Part shown: piece by piece, positions 7,806 to 16,288 of the stretch
Position numbering within the stretch: position 1 is the first letter of the stretch
Layout of the letters: the number at the start of each line of letters is the position of its first letter
Translations under genes and position numbers: made by a program
Notes under the pieces: model-generated
Seen by the model: only the letters and a program-made list of their open reading frames with translations
Databases searched by the model: none
What the model was told of the DNA's origin: nothing
Source: Qipengyuania nanhaisediminis
GTDB lineage: Bacteria; Pseudomonadota; Alphaproteobacteria; Sphingomonadales; Sphingomonadaceae
Length of the DNA stretch: 64,000 bases
Assembly: GCF_900115585.1 (NCBI RefSeq)
Contig: NZ_FOWZ01000003.1
Coordinates: 426,378-490,377, forward strand
Direction of reading: 5' to 3'

Positions 7806-10520
7806 ATGACTGATTTTGCGAACGCCGCGAGCGAGACGAAACCATTTGGCGCGCGGCTCGTCGCCGGACTGATGGCCGGTTCGGTGCTGGCGGGCATGCC
7901 CGCAGTAGCTCTCGCGCAGGATGCCGAAGAGGCCCAGGCAGCACAGACGGTAGAGCCGGTAGTCCAGCAGGATATCGTGCGTTCGATCGCCGTGGCCGGT
8001 GCCCAGCGCCTCGAGCCGCAGACGATTCTCTCCTACATCCGCTTGCGTCCGGGTGAGGAATACACCCAGGCAGTGGGCGACCAGGTCCTCAAGGACCTCT
8101 ACGCGACCGAACTGTTCTCGAATGTCAGCGTGACCAACAATGCCGGTAACGTCGTCATCACGGTGACGGAAAACCCGGTTATCAACCGCATCATCCTGGA
8201 AGGGAACGCGCGGATCAAGAATGACAAGATCATTCCGGAAATCCGCCTCGCGCCGCGCCAGATCTTCACGCGTTCCAAGGTGCGTGCCGACGTTGCCCGC
8301 ATCATCGAGCTTTACAAGCGGCAGGGCCGCTTTGCCGCCACGGTAGAGCCGCAGCTCGTCCAGCTGAGCCAGAACCGCGTGGATATCGTCTTCGAGATCG
8401 AAGAAGGTCCCAAGTCGAAGATCCGCCAAATCAACATCATCGGCAACGAGGCCTTCTCGGACAGCGATCTGCGCGGCGAGATGGTGACCAAGCAATCGCG
8501 CCTCTGGACCTTCTTCAGCTCGAACACGAGCTACGATCCGGATCGCCTGGCGTTCGACCAGCAGCAGCTGCGCACCTTCTACCTCACCCAGGGCTACGCC
8601 GACTTCCGCGTCGTTTCCGCGGTCGCAGAGCTGACACCCGACAAGGAAGATTTCATCATCACCTTCGTCGTCGAAGAAGGTGAGCGCTACAAATTCGGGG
8701 ACGTCAGCGTCGAAAGCGAACTGCGCGACTTCGACAGCGAAGCCATGACGGCTCGCCTGCCCATGCAGTCCGGCGACTGGTACGATGCCGAACGGGTCGA
8801 GGACACGGTCGAGCAGATGACCGAACTGGCCGGCACCTTTGGCTATGCCTTTGCCGAAGTGGCGCCCCAGTTCACCAGGAACCCCGAAACCTTGACGATG
8901 GACGTCAACTTCGTCCTCCGCGAAGCTGACCGCACCTATGTCGAGCGTATCGACGTCAACGGCAACACGCTCACCCAGGACAAGGTGGTGCGCCGCGAGT
9001 TCCGTGTCGCAGAAGGTGACGCGTTCAACTCGCTCGCCATCCGTCGCTCCGAAGCCCGCATCAAGTCGCTCGGCTACTTCCAGGAAAACTTCGAGATCAC
9101 GCAGGTCGAAGGCAGCGCGCCCGACCGTATCGTGCTTGAAGCCAACATCGAAGAACAGCCCACTGGCGAACTGCAGCTTTCCGCCGGTTTCTCGTCCATC
9201 CAGAGCTTCATTCTTTCCGGCTCGATCCGCCAGCGCAACTTCCGCGGTCGCGGCCAGACGGTCGGCCTGAGCGTCAATTACTCCCGCTTCTCGAAGTCGG
9301 CCCAGATCAGCTTCTCCGAACCTTACGTGTTCGACCGCAATATCTCGATGGGCGCGGACATCTATCACCGCGAATACGACAACGACTTCTTCGCCACCGA
9401 TTTCAATCGCTACAAGCAGGCGCAGACCGGTTTCACCATGCGCGCCGGTGTTCCCCTTTCGGAATACATGTCGCTGATCGGCAGCTACACTTTCCAGTAC
9501 GAAGACGTGTCGATCGGTGATGGCTTCTTCGAAGACACAGATGGCGATGGCGTCGCTGAATGTCTCCAGTCGCGCTTCATCTGTGAGGCCGTCGGCGAGC
9601 GTACGGTTTCGATTCTCGGCGCGACGCTGAATTACAACTCCCTCGATAGCCGGGTGCGCCCGACGCGAGGCGAGACGATCAGCGTGACCGGCGAATTTGC
9701 CGGCCTCGGCGGCAACGTCAAATACCTGCGGATGCGTTCGCAGATGGGCAAGTGGTTCAACCTCGGCAGCGGCCTGATCTTCTCGGTGAACGCCGAAGGT
9801 GGCTGGATTCGCGCCCTGAGCGAGAACGACACGCCGGGCTTCGACGACGTGCGCCTGACGGACCGTTTCTTCCTCGGCGAACCGCAGTTCCGCGGCTTCG
9901 ATATCCGCGGTGTGGGACCTCGCGTGGTGCGTTTGCGCTACCTCGATGACGATGGCGATCCGACCACGGATCGTGTCCTCGAGACCATCGACCAGTTCCG
10001 CGAAACCAAGAATCGCGCTTTCGACGATGCTCTGGGCGGCAGGGCCTATTACCTTGCTCGTGCGGAACTCGAGATCCCGTTGGGCTCCGGTGCACGTGAA
10101 ATGGGCATCCGCCCCTCGCTCTGGCTCGACGTGGGCTCGCTCTTCGCGATCGACCGTCCGCAGCTCGATGATTTCCCGAACAGCTTCCAGTCGCGCTCGG
10201 GCGGCATGCCGGTCTACTTCGGCCCGCTTTACGATGCCGACGGCAATCCGCAGCTCGACACTGACGGCAATCCTGTCTCCGGCAGCACATTCGATGCCGT
10301 GGACGCGGATGGAAACGCCAACACCCCGGTCCTCGACCCTAACGGCTTCTATCGCGAGGTCCTGTTCGGCGACAGCATCAGCCCGCGTATTACGGCGGGC
10401 ATCGGTATCAACTGGAACTCGCCCTTCGGCCCGTTCAGGATCGATCTATCCCAGACGATTAAGAAGCAAGAGGGTGACGATACCAAGACCATTTCCTTCA
10501 ATGTAGGAACGCAATTCTAA
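7806..10520 (+). CDS. bamA: Outer membrane protein assembly factor BamA
   Basis: Central Omp85 component of the BAM complex that folds beta-barrels into the outer membrane. About 904 aa with a signal peptide ending near AVALAQ, five POTRA repeats (first VRSIAVAGAQRLEPQTI) and a 16-strand barrel with the loop-6 motif QFRGFDIRG. The last residue is Phe, the usual barrel signal. Start choice: ATG 7806; TTG 7800, in frame, is closer to the GGGAA Shine-Dalgarno. Odd: several barrel loops are rich in acidic DxDG motifs (EDTDGDGVAE; DADGNPQLDTDGNP; DAVDADGN) that look like thrombospondin-3 or EF-type calcium sites. The stop codon shares one base with the ATG of the next gene. Confidence 0.96.
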   Translation: MTDFANAASETKPFGARLVAGLMAGSVLAGMPAVALAQDAEEAQAAQTVEPVVQQDIVRSIAVAGAQRLEPQTILSYIRLRPGEEYTQAVGDQVLKDLYATELFSNVSVTNNAGNVVITVTENPVINRIILEGNARIKNDKIIPEIRLAPRQIFTRSKVRADVARIIELYKRQGRFAATVEPQLVQLSQNRVDIVFEIEEGPKSKIRQINIIGNEAFSDSDLRGEMVTKQSRLWTFFSSNTSYDPDRLAFDQQQLRTFYLTQGYADFRVVSAVAELTPDKEDFIITFVVEEGERYKFGDVSVESELRDFDSEAMTARLPMQSGDWYDAERVEDTVEQMTELAGTFGYAFAEVAPQFTRNPETLTMDVNFVLREADRTYVERIDVNGNTLTQDKVVRREFRVAEGDAFNSLAIRRSEARIKSLGYFQENFEITQVEGSAPDRIVLEANIEEQPTGELQLSAGFSSIQSFILSGSIRQRNFRGRGQTVGLSVNYSRFSKSAQISFSEPYVFDRNISMGADIYHREYDNDFFATDFNRYKQAQTGFTMRAGVPLSEYMSLIGSYTFQYEDVSIGDGFFEDTDGDGVAECLQSRFICEAVGERTVSILGATLNYNSLDSRVRPTRGETISVTGEFAGLGGNVKYLRMRSQMGKWFNLGSGLIFSVNAEGGWIRALSENDTPGFDDVRLTDRFFLGEPQFRGFDIRGVGPRVVRLRYLDDDGDPTTDRVLETIDQFRETKNRAFDDALGGRAYYLARAELEIPLGSGAREMGIRPSLWLDVGSLFAIDRPQLDDFPNSFQSRSGGMPVYFGPLYDADGNPQLDTDGNPVSGSTFDAVDADGNANTPVLDPNGFYREVLFGDSISPRITAGIGINWNSPFGPFRIDLSQTIKKQEGDDTKTISFNVGTQF

Positions 10521-11203
10521 TGAAACTGATTACCAAGTCTCTCGCAGCTGCGAGCCTCGCAACCGCTGCCATGGCGGCCACTCCGGCTGCCGCGCAGGTG
10601 AACGGCAACATCGGGATCGTCAGCGTCCCCGCTGCCGTGGCCCAGGCTACCGCACGCACGACTGCCTACCAGCAGATCTCGACGACCTATGCCTCGCAGA
10701 TTACGCAGATCCAGCAGAAGCAGCAGCAGATGCAGACGCTCCTGCAGCAGTTGGACACCAACAGCGACGGCCAGCTCGACCAGGCCGAGCAGCAGGCGGC
10801 GCAGAGCGCTCCGCAGGCTCAGCAGCTCCAGACGCTGGAGAACGAAACTGCACAGCTTTCGAACCAGATCGACGGTGCGCGCATCTACGCCATCGAACAG
10901 ATCCTGCTCCAGTATAACGCCGCGCTTCAGACCGTGGTTCAGCAGGATAACCTCCAGCTGATCCTTTCGCCCGATGCGGTTCAGTATTCCGCCCCGGCAG
11001 CGAATGTGACCCAGAAGGTCGTCGCAGCGCTCAACACGCGCGTGCCGTCGGTCCAGATCACCCCTCCGCAGGGTTGGCAGCCGGCGCAGCAATCGGTCGC
11101 GATTTACCAGCAGATCCAGCAGATCCTGATGGTAGCCGCAGCCCGCCAGCAGCAGGCAGCCGCTCAGCAGCAGACGCAGCAGCCGGCTGCAACCGGCCGC
11201 TAA
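10520..11203 (+). CDS. skp: OmpH/Skp family periplasmic chaperone
   Basis: Skp-type chaperone that escorts unfolded outer-membrane proteins to BAM. It has 227 aa with a signal peptide (cleavage near TPAAAQ), then a Gln- and Ala-rich coiled-coil region typical of OmpH proteins, and a Gln-rich low-complexity tail. Family membership rests on signal, coiled coil and its place after bamA. Striking feature: residues 79-90 read DTNSDGQLDQAE, which satisfies the EF-hand loop pattern (acidic or polar ligands at loop positions 1, 3, 5, 9, 12 and Gly at 6). Skp of enteric bacteria has no such loop. The ATG overlaps the bamA stop by one base. Confidence 0.85.
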   Translation: MKLITKSLAAASLATAAMAATPAAAQVNGNIGIVSVPAAVAQATARTTAYQQISTTYASQITQIQQKQQQMQTLLQQLDTNSDGQLDQAEQQAAQSAPQAQQLQTLENETAQLSNQIDGARIYAIEQILLQYNAALQTVVQQDNLQLILSPDAVQYSAPAANVTQKVVAALNTRVPSVQITPPQGWQPAQQSVAIYQQIQQILMVAAARQQQAAAQQQTQQPAATGR

Positions 11204-11224
11204 GAACAGCATAGGGAGCGGGGA

Positions 11225-11677
11225 ATGAGCGATACCGGTTTCGACGTCGTCGAGGTGCTGAAGCGCCTGCCGCACCGCTATCCCCTGCTGCTTGTCGACC
11301 GGGTGAAAGAACTCGTCATCGACGAGCGTATTCACGCGGTGAAAGCGGTCAGTTTCAACGAAGACTTCTTTCAGGGACACTTCCCGGGCTCGCCGATCAT
11401 GCCGGGCGTCCTCCAGATCGAGGCCCTGGCCCAGGCGGCTGGCGTGCTCGCTGTCGAAAGCCTTGGGCTCGCAGGTTCGGGTAAGCTGGTATATTTCATG
11501 GCGATCGAGAATGCGAAGTTCCGCGCGCCTGTGACACCTGGCGTCCTGCTCGATCTCGAGGCCGAATTCGTGCAGAAACGCGCCCGGGTCTGCAAATTTT
11601 CAGGCAAAGCCAGTGTCGAAGGCAAGGTCACCTGCGAAGTCAGCTTCACCGCAATGATTGCCGACGCACCCGAATAG
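11225..11677 (+). CDS. fabZ: 3-hydroxyacyl-ACP dehydratase FabZ
   Basis: Hot-dog-fold dehydratase of type II fatty acid synthesis. It has 150 aa with the N-terminal [13 protein letters not shown], catalytic His in [15 protein letters not shown] and catalytic Glu in [10 protein letters not shown]. The start ATG follows AGGGAGCGGGGA. In enterobacteria fabZ lies between lpxD and lpxA; here those genes are missing and rpmE follows instead, as expected for a bacterium without lipid A. Confidence 0.97.
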   Translation: MSDTGFDVVEVLKRLPHRYPLLLVDRVKELVIDERIHAVKAVSFNEDFFQGHFPGSPIMPGVLQIEALAQAAGVLAVESLGLAGSGKLVYFMAIENAKFRAPVTPGVLLDLEAEFVQKRARVCKFSGKASVEGKVTCEVSFTAMIADAPE

Positions 11678-11771
11678 GCTTGCAAATCTCTGCGCGCGGC
11701 GCTAACCGCGCGCCTTCTCCAAACACAGCTGGACCGGTCGGAACCGCTCCGAAGCTAGAAGGACGTTTATC

Positions 11772-11996
11772 ATGAAGGCCGAAGGTCACCCCGATTACCA
11801 CATGATCACGGTCAAGATGACCGATGGCACCGAATTCCAGACGCGCTCCACCTGGGGGAGCGAAGGCGAAACGCTGACGCTGGAAATCGACCCGACGAGC
11901 CACCCGGCATGGACCGGCGGCAAGCAGCAGCTTCAGGAAGGCGGCCGCGTCGCAGCCTTCAACAAGCGCTTCGGCGGCATCAGCCTCAAGAAGTAA
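11772..11996 (+). CDS. rpmE: 50S ribosomal protein L31
   Basis: Small ribosomal protein that bridges the subunits. It has 74 aa and starts [19 protein letters not shown], with the family end [11 protein letters not shown]. It contains no cysteine, so it is a zinc-independent (C-minus) L31 that would not serve as a zinc store. It is a single-gene unit with its own terminator directly downstream. Confidence 0.95.
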   Translation: MKAEGHPDYHMITVKMTDGTEFQTRSTWGSEGETLTLEIDPTSHPAWTGGKQQLQEGGRVAAFNKRFGGISLKK

Positions 11997-12018
11997 GCTT
12001 TCGGGTATAACCGAATTC

Positions 12019-12048
12019 AAAGGGCGGTCCTGCGGGGCCGCCCTTTTT
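12019..12048 (+). terminator. Terminator after rpmE
   Basis: AAAGGGCGG (12019-12027) pairs with CCGCCCTTT (12038-12046) followed by Ts. The opposite strand also ends in a short T stretch, so it may serve the convergent dksA-like gene too. Confidence 0.85.
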
Positions 12049-12056
12049 CGTTTCGG

Positions 12057-12374
12057 TCAGGCAGCACATTCGATGCAGCGCGTGGCGATCGGGCGCGCTT
12101 GCAGGCGGGCTTCGGCGATCGGCTTGCCGCAATTGGCGCAGGTGCCATAGGTGCCGTTTTCTATCCTCAGCAGTGCATTGCGCACCTGTCCGATCTCCGC
12201 GCGCAATACGTCGTCGACCCCTTCCAGAGCCTCGTCGTCGGCAAGGTCGATCGCCTGTTCGCCGAAATCGGCATCCAGGGGGTGCCGCAGATCATCCTCG
12301 ATCACCTCTGCACGGTCGAGCAGATCGGCAAGGCGCTGTTCAAGCTGTTGTTTGAGGCCGCTGTAGTCGGTCAT
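12057..12374 (-). CDS. TraR/DksA family zinc-finger protein
   Basis: Short DksA-like protein (105 aa) predicted to bind RNA polymerase in the secondary channel and modulate transcription. It has an N-terminal coiled coil (LKQQLEQRLADLLDRAEVIEDDL) and a C-terminal C4 zinc finger made of CANC and CIEC (GTYGTCANCGKPI... RCIECA). The start ATG is preceded by AAGGGAG at good spacing; an in-frame upstream extension lacks a ribosome-binding site. It is shorter than DksA of E. coli (151 aa), so it belongs to the small DksA/TraR-type group and need not respond to ppGpp. Confidence 0.85.
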   Translation of the reverse strand: MTDYSGLKQQLEQRLADLLDRAEVIEDDLRHPLDADFGEQAIDLADDEALEGVDDVLRAEIGQVRNALLRIENGTYGTCANCGKPIAEARLQARPIATRCIECAA

Positions 12375-12438
12375 CGCGATTTCTCCCTTCGTCTCAAGGA
12401 GAATTAGCAATGGGCGGCTTGCCCGTATTTGATACGGA

Positions 12439-12861
12439 TCAATCTTCGTAGCGTTCGAAGCGCATCACGCCGATGTAATTGTAGTCACCACCATCGGCCG
12501 GGTGGTTCTGTCCGTCGAAGACCTCGATCTCCGGCAGATCGTAGATTGTCATGCCGTCGATGCAGGCAAGATTCAGACCGTAGTGATCGGGTTCCGATCG
12601 CAACTGGTGGAAGGGGTGGATGCCGCATTGCGAGCAAAAGCGATGCTGCGCTTGCCCGCTTCCGAAAGTGTACAGGGTGAGGGCGTCCTCGCCGGCCGTG
12701 ATCGTGCAATCGGCCATCGGCACGTCGACCATGACGACGCCCTTCATCGCGCAGATCGTACAATTGCAGCGCCTGATTACCGGCGCGTTGGGCATGGTGA
12801 AGCGAAACCTCACCGTGCCGCAGTGGCAGCCGCCTTCGTGGATCTTCCCGCCTTCGATCAT
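12439..12861 (-). CDS. GFA (glutathione-dependent formaldehyde-activating) family protein
   Basis: Zinc-binding protein of 140 aa in the GFA/CENP-V family. Zinc-ligand cysteines are visible as GGCHCGTVRF, RRCNCTICAMKG and HRFCSQCGIHPFH. Named for the spontaneous formaldehyde-glutathione adduct reaction, but most members have no proven function. It lies directly downstream of the 2-oxoglutarate oxygenase gene with a one-base gap, so the two are probably co-transcribed. Confidence 0.85.
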   Translation of the reverse strand: MIEGGKIHEGGCHCGTVRFRFTMPNAPVIRRCNCTICAMKGVVMVDVPMADCTITAGEDALTLYTFGSGQAQHRFCSQCGIHPFHQLRSEPDHYGLNLACIDGMTIYDLPEIEVFDGQNHPADGGDYNYIGVMRFERYED

Positions 12862-12862
12862 C

Positions 12863-13498
12863 CTACCAACCCCACGGCCTTTCGCGATACCATTTCGTTA
12901 TGACGTATTTGACGCCGCGGCGCACTTTCATGCCGTGATGGATCGTATTCGGGTTTTCCGAGCCATCGGGACGCATATTGTTCCAGCACACCAGCTTGCC
13001 GGTTTCTGGCTGAAAATTCTTCTTGATGGCCTTGAACCGCGTTGCGCCACCGGCTTCGACATCGTTGAGGTAGACCATGAAGGTCCAGGTACGCTGGCCT
13101 GCGACGGAACAATATTTGTCCCAATCCTGTCCGTCGCGGTTGAAGTAGTCGCAGTGCGGCTTGAACTCCTGGCCCACATCATAGCGCTGGCCCTGCAGGG
13201 GTTCGCCATGGGTTGGATCGATTCCGTTCAGAGCACTGAACAACGCTTCCATCTCGCGAACGGCGGGTTCTTCCGGCTCGAGGTCGCAGGTCTCGCTGGT
13301 ACGAAAGTACCGATCATCCCCCGCATCTGCGAGAGTGGAAGGACGGCGGTCCTTCTCGATAAGATCGATCAGCGTTTCGCACAGGGAAGGGCTGACGAAA
13401 TTTCTCAGCTGGAACAGCTCCAGCTTGTCCGAGGGGACACGCTGCACGCCCGGCCGGGCCAACAGTGTTTCGGCAGAAGATTCGCCCGGTCCGGTCAT
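12863..13498 (-). CDS. 2OG-Fe(II) oxygenase (prolyl 4-hydroxylase-like)
   Basis: Predicted non-heme iron dioxygenase using 2-oxoglutarate. The iron facial triad appears as HCDYF (His and Asp) and the later His in NTIHHGMKV, followed by the 2OG-binding Lys in GVKYVITKWYRER; GQEFKPHCDYFN and GGATRF are typical of the P4Hc family. About 211 aa from MTGPGESS. A longer start at 13600 exists; neither has a clear Shine-Dalgarno. The substrate is unknown. Confidence 0.8.
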   Translation of the reverse strand: MTGPGESSAETLLARPGVQRVPSDKLELFQLRNFVSPSLCETLIDLIEKDRRPSTLADAGDDRYFRTSETCDLEPEEPAVREMEALFSALNGIDPTHGEPLQGQRYDVGQEFKPHCDYFNRDGQDWDKYCSVAGQRTWTFMVYLNDVEAGGATRFKAIKKNFQPETGKLVCWNNMRPDGSENPNTIHHGMKVRRGVKYVITKWYRERPWGW

Positions 13499-13634
13499 CG
13501 GCTGGCACGATAGTCGAGGGTGCAGCGGCTGCAAGGGGTCGTAAGATAGTTGCGTGCCAGACCCTGCACACGCTTTTTTCCTTTCCCATCGGGCGCACAT
13601 TGTGCAACAGGCACGCGCCGTTGCGGAAGGCGGG

Positions 13635-13662
13635 TTGACGCCCGCTCGCCCGCGATTATGTG
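13635..13662 (+). promoter_or_regulatory. Probable sigma-70 promoter for tRNA-His
   Basis: TTGACG (13635-13640), 16-bp spacer, TATGTG (13657-13662), placed about 32 bp before the tRNA. Match judged by eye. Confidence 0.5.
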
Positions 13663-13693
13663 CCGCCTACCCGGCTGCGTTCCGGGGGCGTGT

Positions 13694-13771
13694 GGCGATC
13701 GTAGCTCAGTTGGTTAGAGCGCCGGTTTGTGGTACCGGAGGTCGCGGGTTCGAACCCCGTCGATCGCCCCA
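13694..13771 (+). tRNA. tRNA-His (GTG anticodon)
   Basis: Cloverleaf folds fully: acceptor GCGATCG (13695-13701) with CGATCGC (13761-13767), D arm GCTC...GAGC, anticodon stem CCGGT with loop TTGTGGT around GTG, T arm GCGGG-TTCGAAC-CCCGT, and encoded CCA. Fixing U8 and A9 puts a genome-encoded G at position -1 (13694) opposite C73, the classical His identity pair. Confidence 0.96.
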
Positions 13772-13820
13772 TTTTCTCCCCTTCGCGCAGCATGTTGAAC
13801 TCCTTGCAAGGGGCATAGCG

Positions 13821-14888
13821 ATGACAGCTTTCTGGACCGAAACGGACTTTGACGATCACGAGCTCGTGCAGCTCGTTCGCGACCGGAAGAGCGGCCTGAC
13901 TGCGATTATCGCGCTTCATTCCACGCATCTGGGCCCCGGCGCCGGTGGTACGCGCTTCTGGCACTATGCAGAGCCGGAAGCGGCCATGCGCGATGCCCTG
14001 CGCCTATCACGCGGGATGAGCTACAAGAACGCCATGGCCGGCCTGCCGATGGGTGGCGGCAAGGCCGTCATCCTGGCGGATAGCGACAAGACCAAAACCC
14101 CGGAAATGCTTGCTGCCTTTGCAGACGCGGTCGACGCGCTCGGCGGCCAATATGTGACTGCCGAAGACGTGGGTATCTCCGAAGCCGACATGGCAGCGGT
14201 AGCCCAGCGCACGCAGTATGTGTCCGGCCTGCCGGTCGAGGGCGAAGACGCTGCCGGCGGCGACCCCGGCCCGTTCACCGCGCTCGGCATCTTCCTCGGC
14301 ATCAAGGCTGCCGTGAAGCACAAGCTTGGCAAGGACAACATGGACGGTGTGCATGTCGCCCTTCAGGGCGTCGGCAGTGTCGGTGGAGGCGTTGCAAGGC
14401 TGCTGGCCAAGGAAGGCGCGAAGCTCACGCTTTCGGACATCAGCGAAGATCGCTGTCGAGCGCTGGCGACCGAACTCGATGCCGAATGTGTGGCAAGCGA
14501 CGCGATCATGTCGGTCCCGTGCGACGTATTCAGCCCGAACGCGCTTGGCGCGATCCTCGATGACGACGGCATCGGCCGGCTCGATTGCAAGATCGTGGCG
14601 GGCGGCGCGAACAACCAGTTGAAGCGGCCGGAGCATGGTCCGCTGCTGGCGAAGCGTGGCATCCTCTATGCACCCGATTATGTCATCAACGCGGGCGGGA
14701 TCATCTCCGTCACTCTCGAATACCTGTGCCGCCAGGACGAAGCGCCGTGCGACATCAACGAGGTGCGCAAGCGTATTGCCCTCATTCCCGGGCGGCTGGA
14801 AGAAATCTGGCAGGAAAGCGACAAGACCGGCGAATCGCCCGATCAGGTCGCCGACCGCTTGGCGCAGGCCCTCATCGGGCGCGGATAA
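13821..14888 (+). CDS. Glu/Leu/Phe/Val dehydrogenase family protein
   Basis: NAD(P)-dependent oxidative deaminase of branched-chain or related amino acids, 355 aa, the size of leucine and phenylalanine dehydrogenases. It has GPGAGGTRFWHY, the catalytic-Lys motif GLPMGGGKAVI, VTAEDVGISEADM and the Rossmann motif ALQGVGSVGGGVARLLAKEG. The start is the ATG after AAGGGG, just downstream of tRNA-His; a longer frame through the tRNA is an artefact. Substrate choice among Leu, Val, Phe and Glu cannot be read from sequence alone. Confidence 0.9.
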   Translation: MTAFWTETDFDDHELVQLVRDRKSGLTAIIALHSTHLGPGAGGTRFWHYAEPEAAMRDALRLSRGMSYKNAMAGLPMGGGKAVILADSDKTKTPEMLAAFADAVDALGGQYVTAEDVGISEADMAAVAQRTQYVSGLPVEGEDAAGGDPGPFTALGIFLGIKAAVKHKLGKDNMDGVHVALQGVGSVGGGVARLLAKEGAKLTLSDISEDRCRALATELDAECVASDAIMSVPCDVFSPNALGAILDDDGIGRLDCKIVAGGANNQLKRPEHGPLLAKRGILYAPDYVINAGGIISVTLEYLCRQDEAPCDINEVRKRIALIPGRLEEIWQESDKTGESPDQVADRLAQALIGRG

Positions 14889-14950
14889 GCGCGATCTTCA
14901 CTTGCGGGTCAGGCCTGCGCCTGTAAAAGCGCGGGCGACGGCTTTCGATC

Positions 14951-15682
14951 ATGCACGGCTTCGCCAATCCCAAACGGTTCCTTTCCCTTGCGCAGTGGCT
15001 GACGCCGCTGTTGCTCGTGAGTGGCCTCATCGTGACGGCAGTCGCGTTGTTCTGGGGTGTCACCTCGGTTCCTCCGGACCGGCTGATGGGAGAGACCGTC
15101 CGCATTCTCTTCATCCATGTGCCCACGGCCTGGCTTGGCATGGGCGGGTGGAGCGCGATTGCGATTTCCAGCCTCGTCTTCCTGGTATGGCGCCATCCGC
15201 TGGCCGCCATAGCAGCGCGAGCGGCAGCGGTGCCGGGTCTCGTGTTCACCATCATCTGTCTCGCGACCGGCTCTATCTGGGGGCGGCCGACCTGGGGCAC
15301 GTGGTGGGTGTGGGACGGACGGTTAACCAGCATGCTTGTGCTGGCGTTCCTGTATCTCGCTTACATCGCGTTGGCCCAAGCTTCCGACCGCGAGGGCGTA
15401 TCCGCGCGCATTCCGGCGATTTTCGGCCTGCTTGGCGCGGTCAACATCCCGATCATCAATCGCAGCGTCGTGTGGTGGAATTCGCTCCACCAGCCGCCCA
15501 GCATCACCATGGGCAAAAGCGCGATCGACGCTGTTTTCCTGCAGCCGCTGCTTCTGGCGGTACTCGGTTTCTCGCTGATTTTCGGCGGGGTGGTGCTTGC
15601 ACGGATGCGTGCTCTCCTCGCCGATATCCAAGCCGAAGCCCGCTTGCGGCGGCGCGCGCTGGAGGCGGACTGTAATGCGTGA
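14951..15682 (+). CDS. ccmC: Heme export/handling protein CcmC
   Basis: Inner-membrane protein of cytochrome c maturation system I; presents heme in the periplasm to CcmE. It has 243 aa with six membrane segments and the Trp-rich heme domain TWGTWWVWDGRLTS; periplasmic His in FIHVPTAWLGM and NSLHQPP fit the heme ligands. It is the first gene of ccmC-D-E-F-G-H-I, in which every junction overlaps. The ABC subunits ccmA and ccmB are not in the window. Confidence 0.95.
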   Translation: MHGFANPKRFLSLAQWLTPLLLVSGLIVTAVALFWGVTSVPPDRLMGETVRILFIHVPTAWLGMGGWSAIAISSLVFLVWRHPLAAIAARAAAVPGLVFTIICLATGSIWGRPTWGTWWVWDGRLTSMLVLAFLYLAYIALAQASDREGVSARIPAIFGLLGAVNIPIINRSVVWWNSLHQPPSITMGKSAIDAVFLQPLLLAVLGFSLIFGGVVLARMRALLADIQAEARLRRRALEADCNA

Positions 15683-15830
15683 GGCCCTCGACCAGTGGGA
15701 TTTCGTGCTCGCGGCCTATGTCGTGGCGGTCATCGGGACGCTGAGCATGATTGCCTGGAGCTGGATTGCGATGAAGCGCGCGGAAAAACGCCGCGAGAAC
15801 GTGCGTTCCGCCACGAGGAAAGCGCGATGA
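15675..15830 (+). CDS. ccmD: Heme exporter protein CcmD
   Basis: Small single-span membrane protein (51 aa) that links CcmABC with holo-CcmE. One hydrophobic helix (DFVLAAYVVAVIGTLSMIAW) is followed by a basic Arg/Lys-rich cytoplasmic tail, the usual CcmD layout. The ATG lies 8 nt inside the end of ccmC and the TGA overlaps the ATG of ccmE. Confidence 0.88.
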   Translation: MREALDQWDFVLAAYVVAVIGTLSMIAWSWIAMKRAEKRRENVRSATRKAR

Positions 15831-16288
15831 AGGCGAAACACCAAAGGCTGATCCTCATCGTCCTCGCTCTGATCGCTCTGATCGGCGCCGGACTGTTGGC
15901 AAGCTATGCTCTGCGCAACCAGGCCAGCTACTTCTACCTGCCCGAGCAAATGGCGGCAAATCCTCCCGAGCCCGGACAGGCCGTGCGACTTGGCGGGATG
16001 GTCGAGCCCGGTTCACTCGAGAAGCAGGCCGACGGCATCACCGTCACCTTTGCCGTCACCGGTCGTGAAAATTCCCGCATTCCCGTGCGGTTTGCCGGCA
16101 TCCTTCCCGACCTCTTCGTCGAAGGATCGGGCGTAGTGGCCGAAGGCCGCCTCGATGCAAGCGGTACCTTCGTCGCGGATAATCTGCTCGCCAAGCACGA
16201 TGAGAATTACGTGCCGCGCGAACTGGAAGGCATGAGCGAACACCAGGCAGCCGAGATGGCCGAAGAGACCACGGTGGGCCTCGAATGA
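15827..16288 (+). CDS. ccmE: Cytochrome c maturation heme chaperone CcmE
   Basis: Membrane-anchored periplasmic chaperone that binds heme covalently and hands it to CcmF/H. It has 153 aa, with an N-terminal anchor helix, an OB-fold core (RLGGMVEPGSL, VRFAGILPDLF) and the heme-binding His in LLAKHDENYVP. ATGA overlap with ccmD and with ccmF. Confidence 0.96.
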   Translation: MKAKHQRLILIVLALIALIGAGLLASYALRNQASYFYLPEQMAANPPEPGQAVRLGGMVEPGSLEKQADGITVTFAVTGRENSRIPVRFAGILPDLFVEGSGVVAEGRLDASGTFVADNLLAKHDENYVPRELEGMSEHQAAEMAEETTVGLE

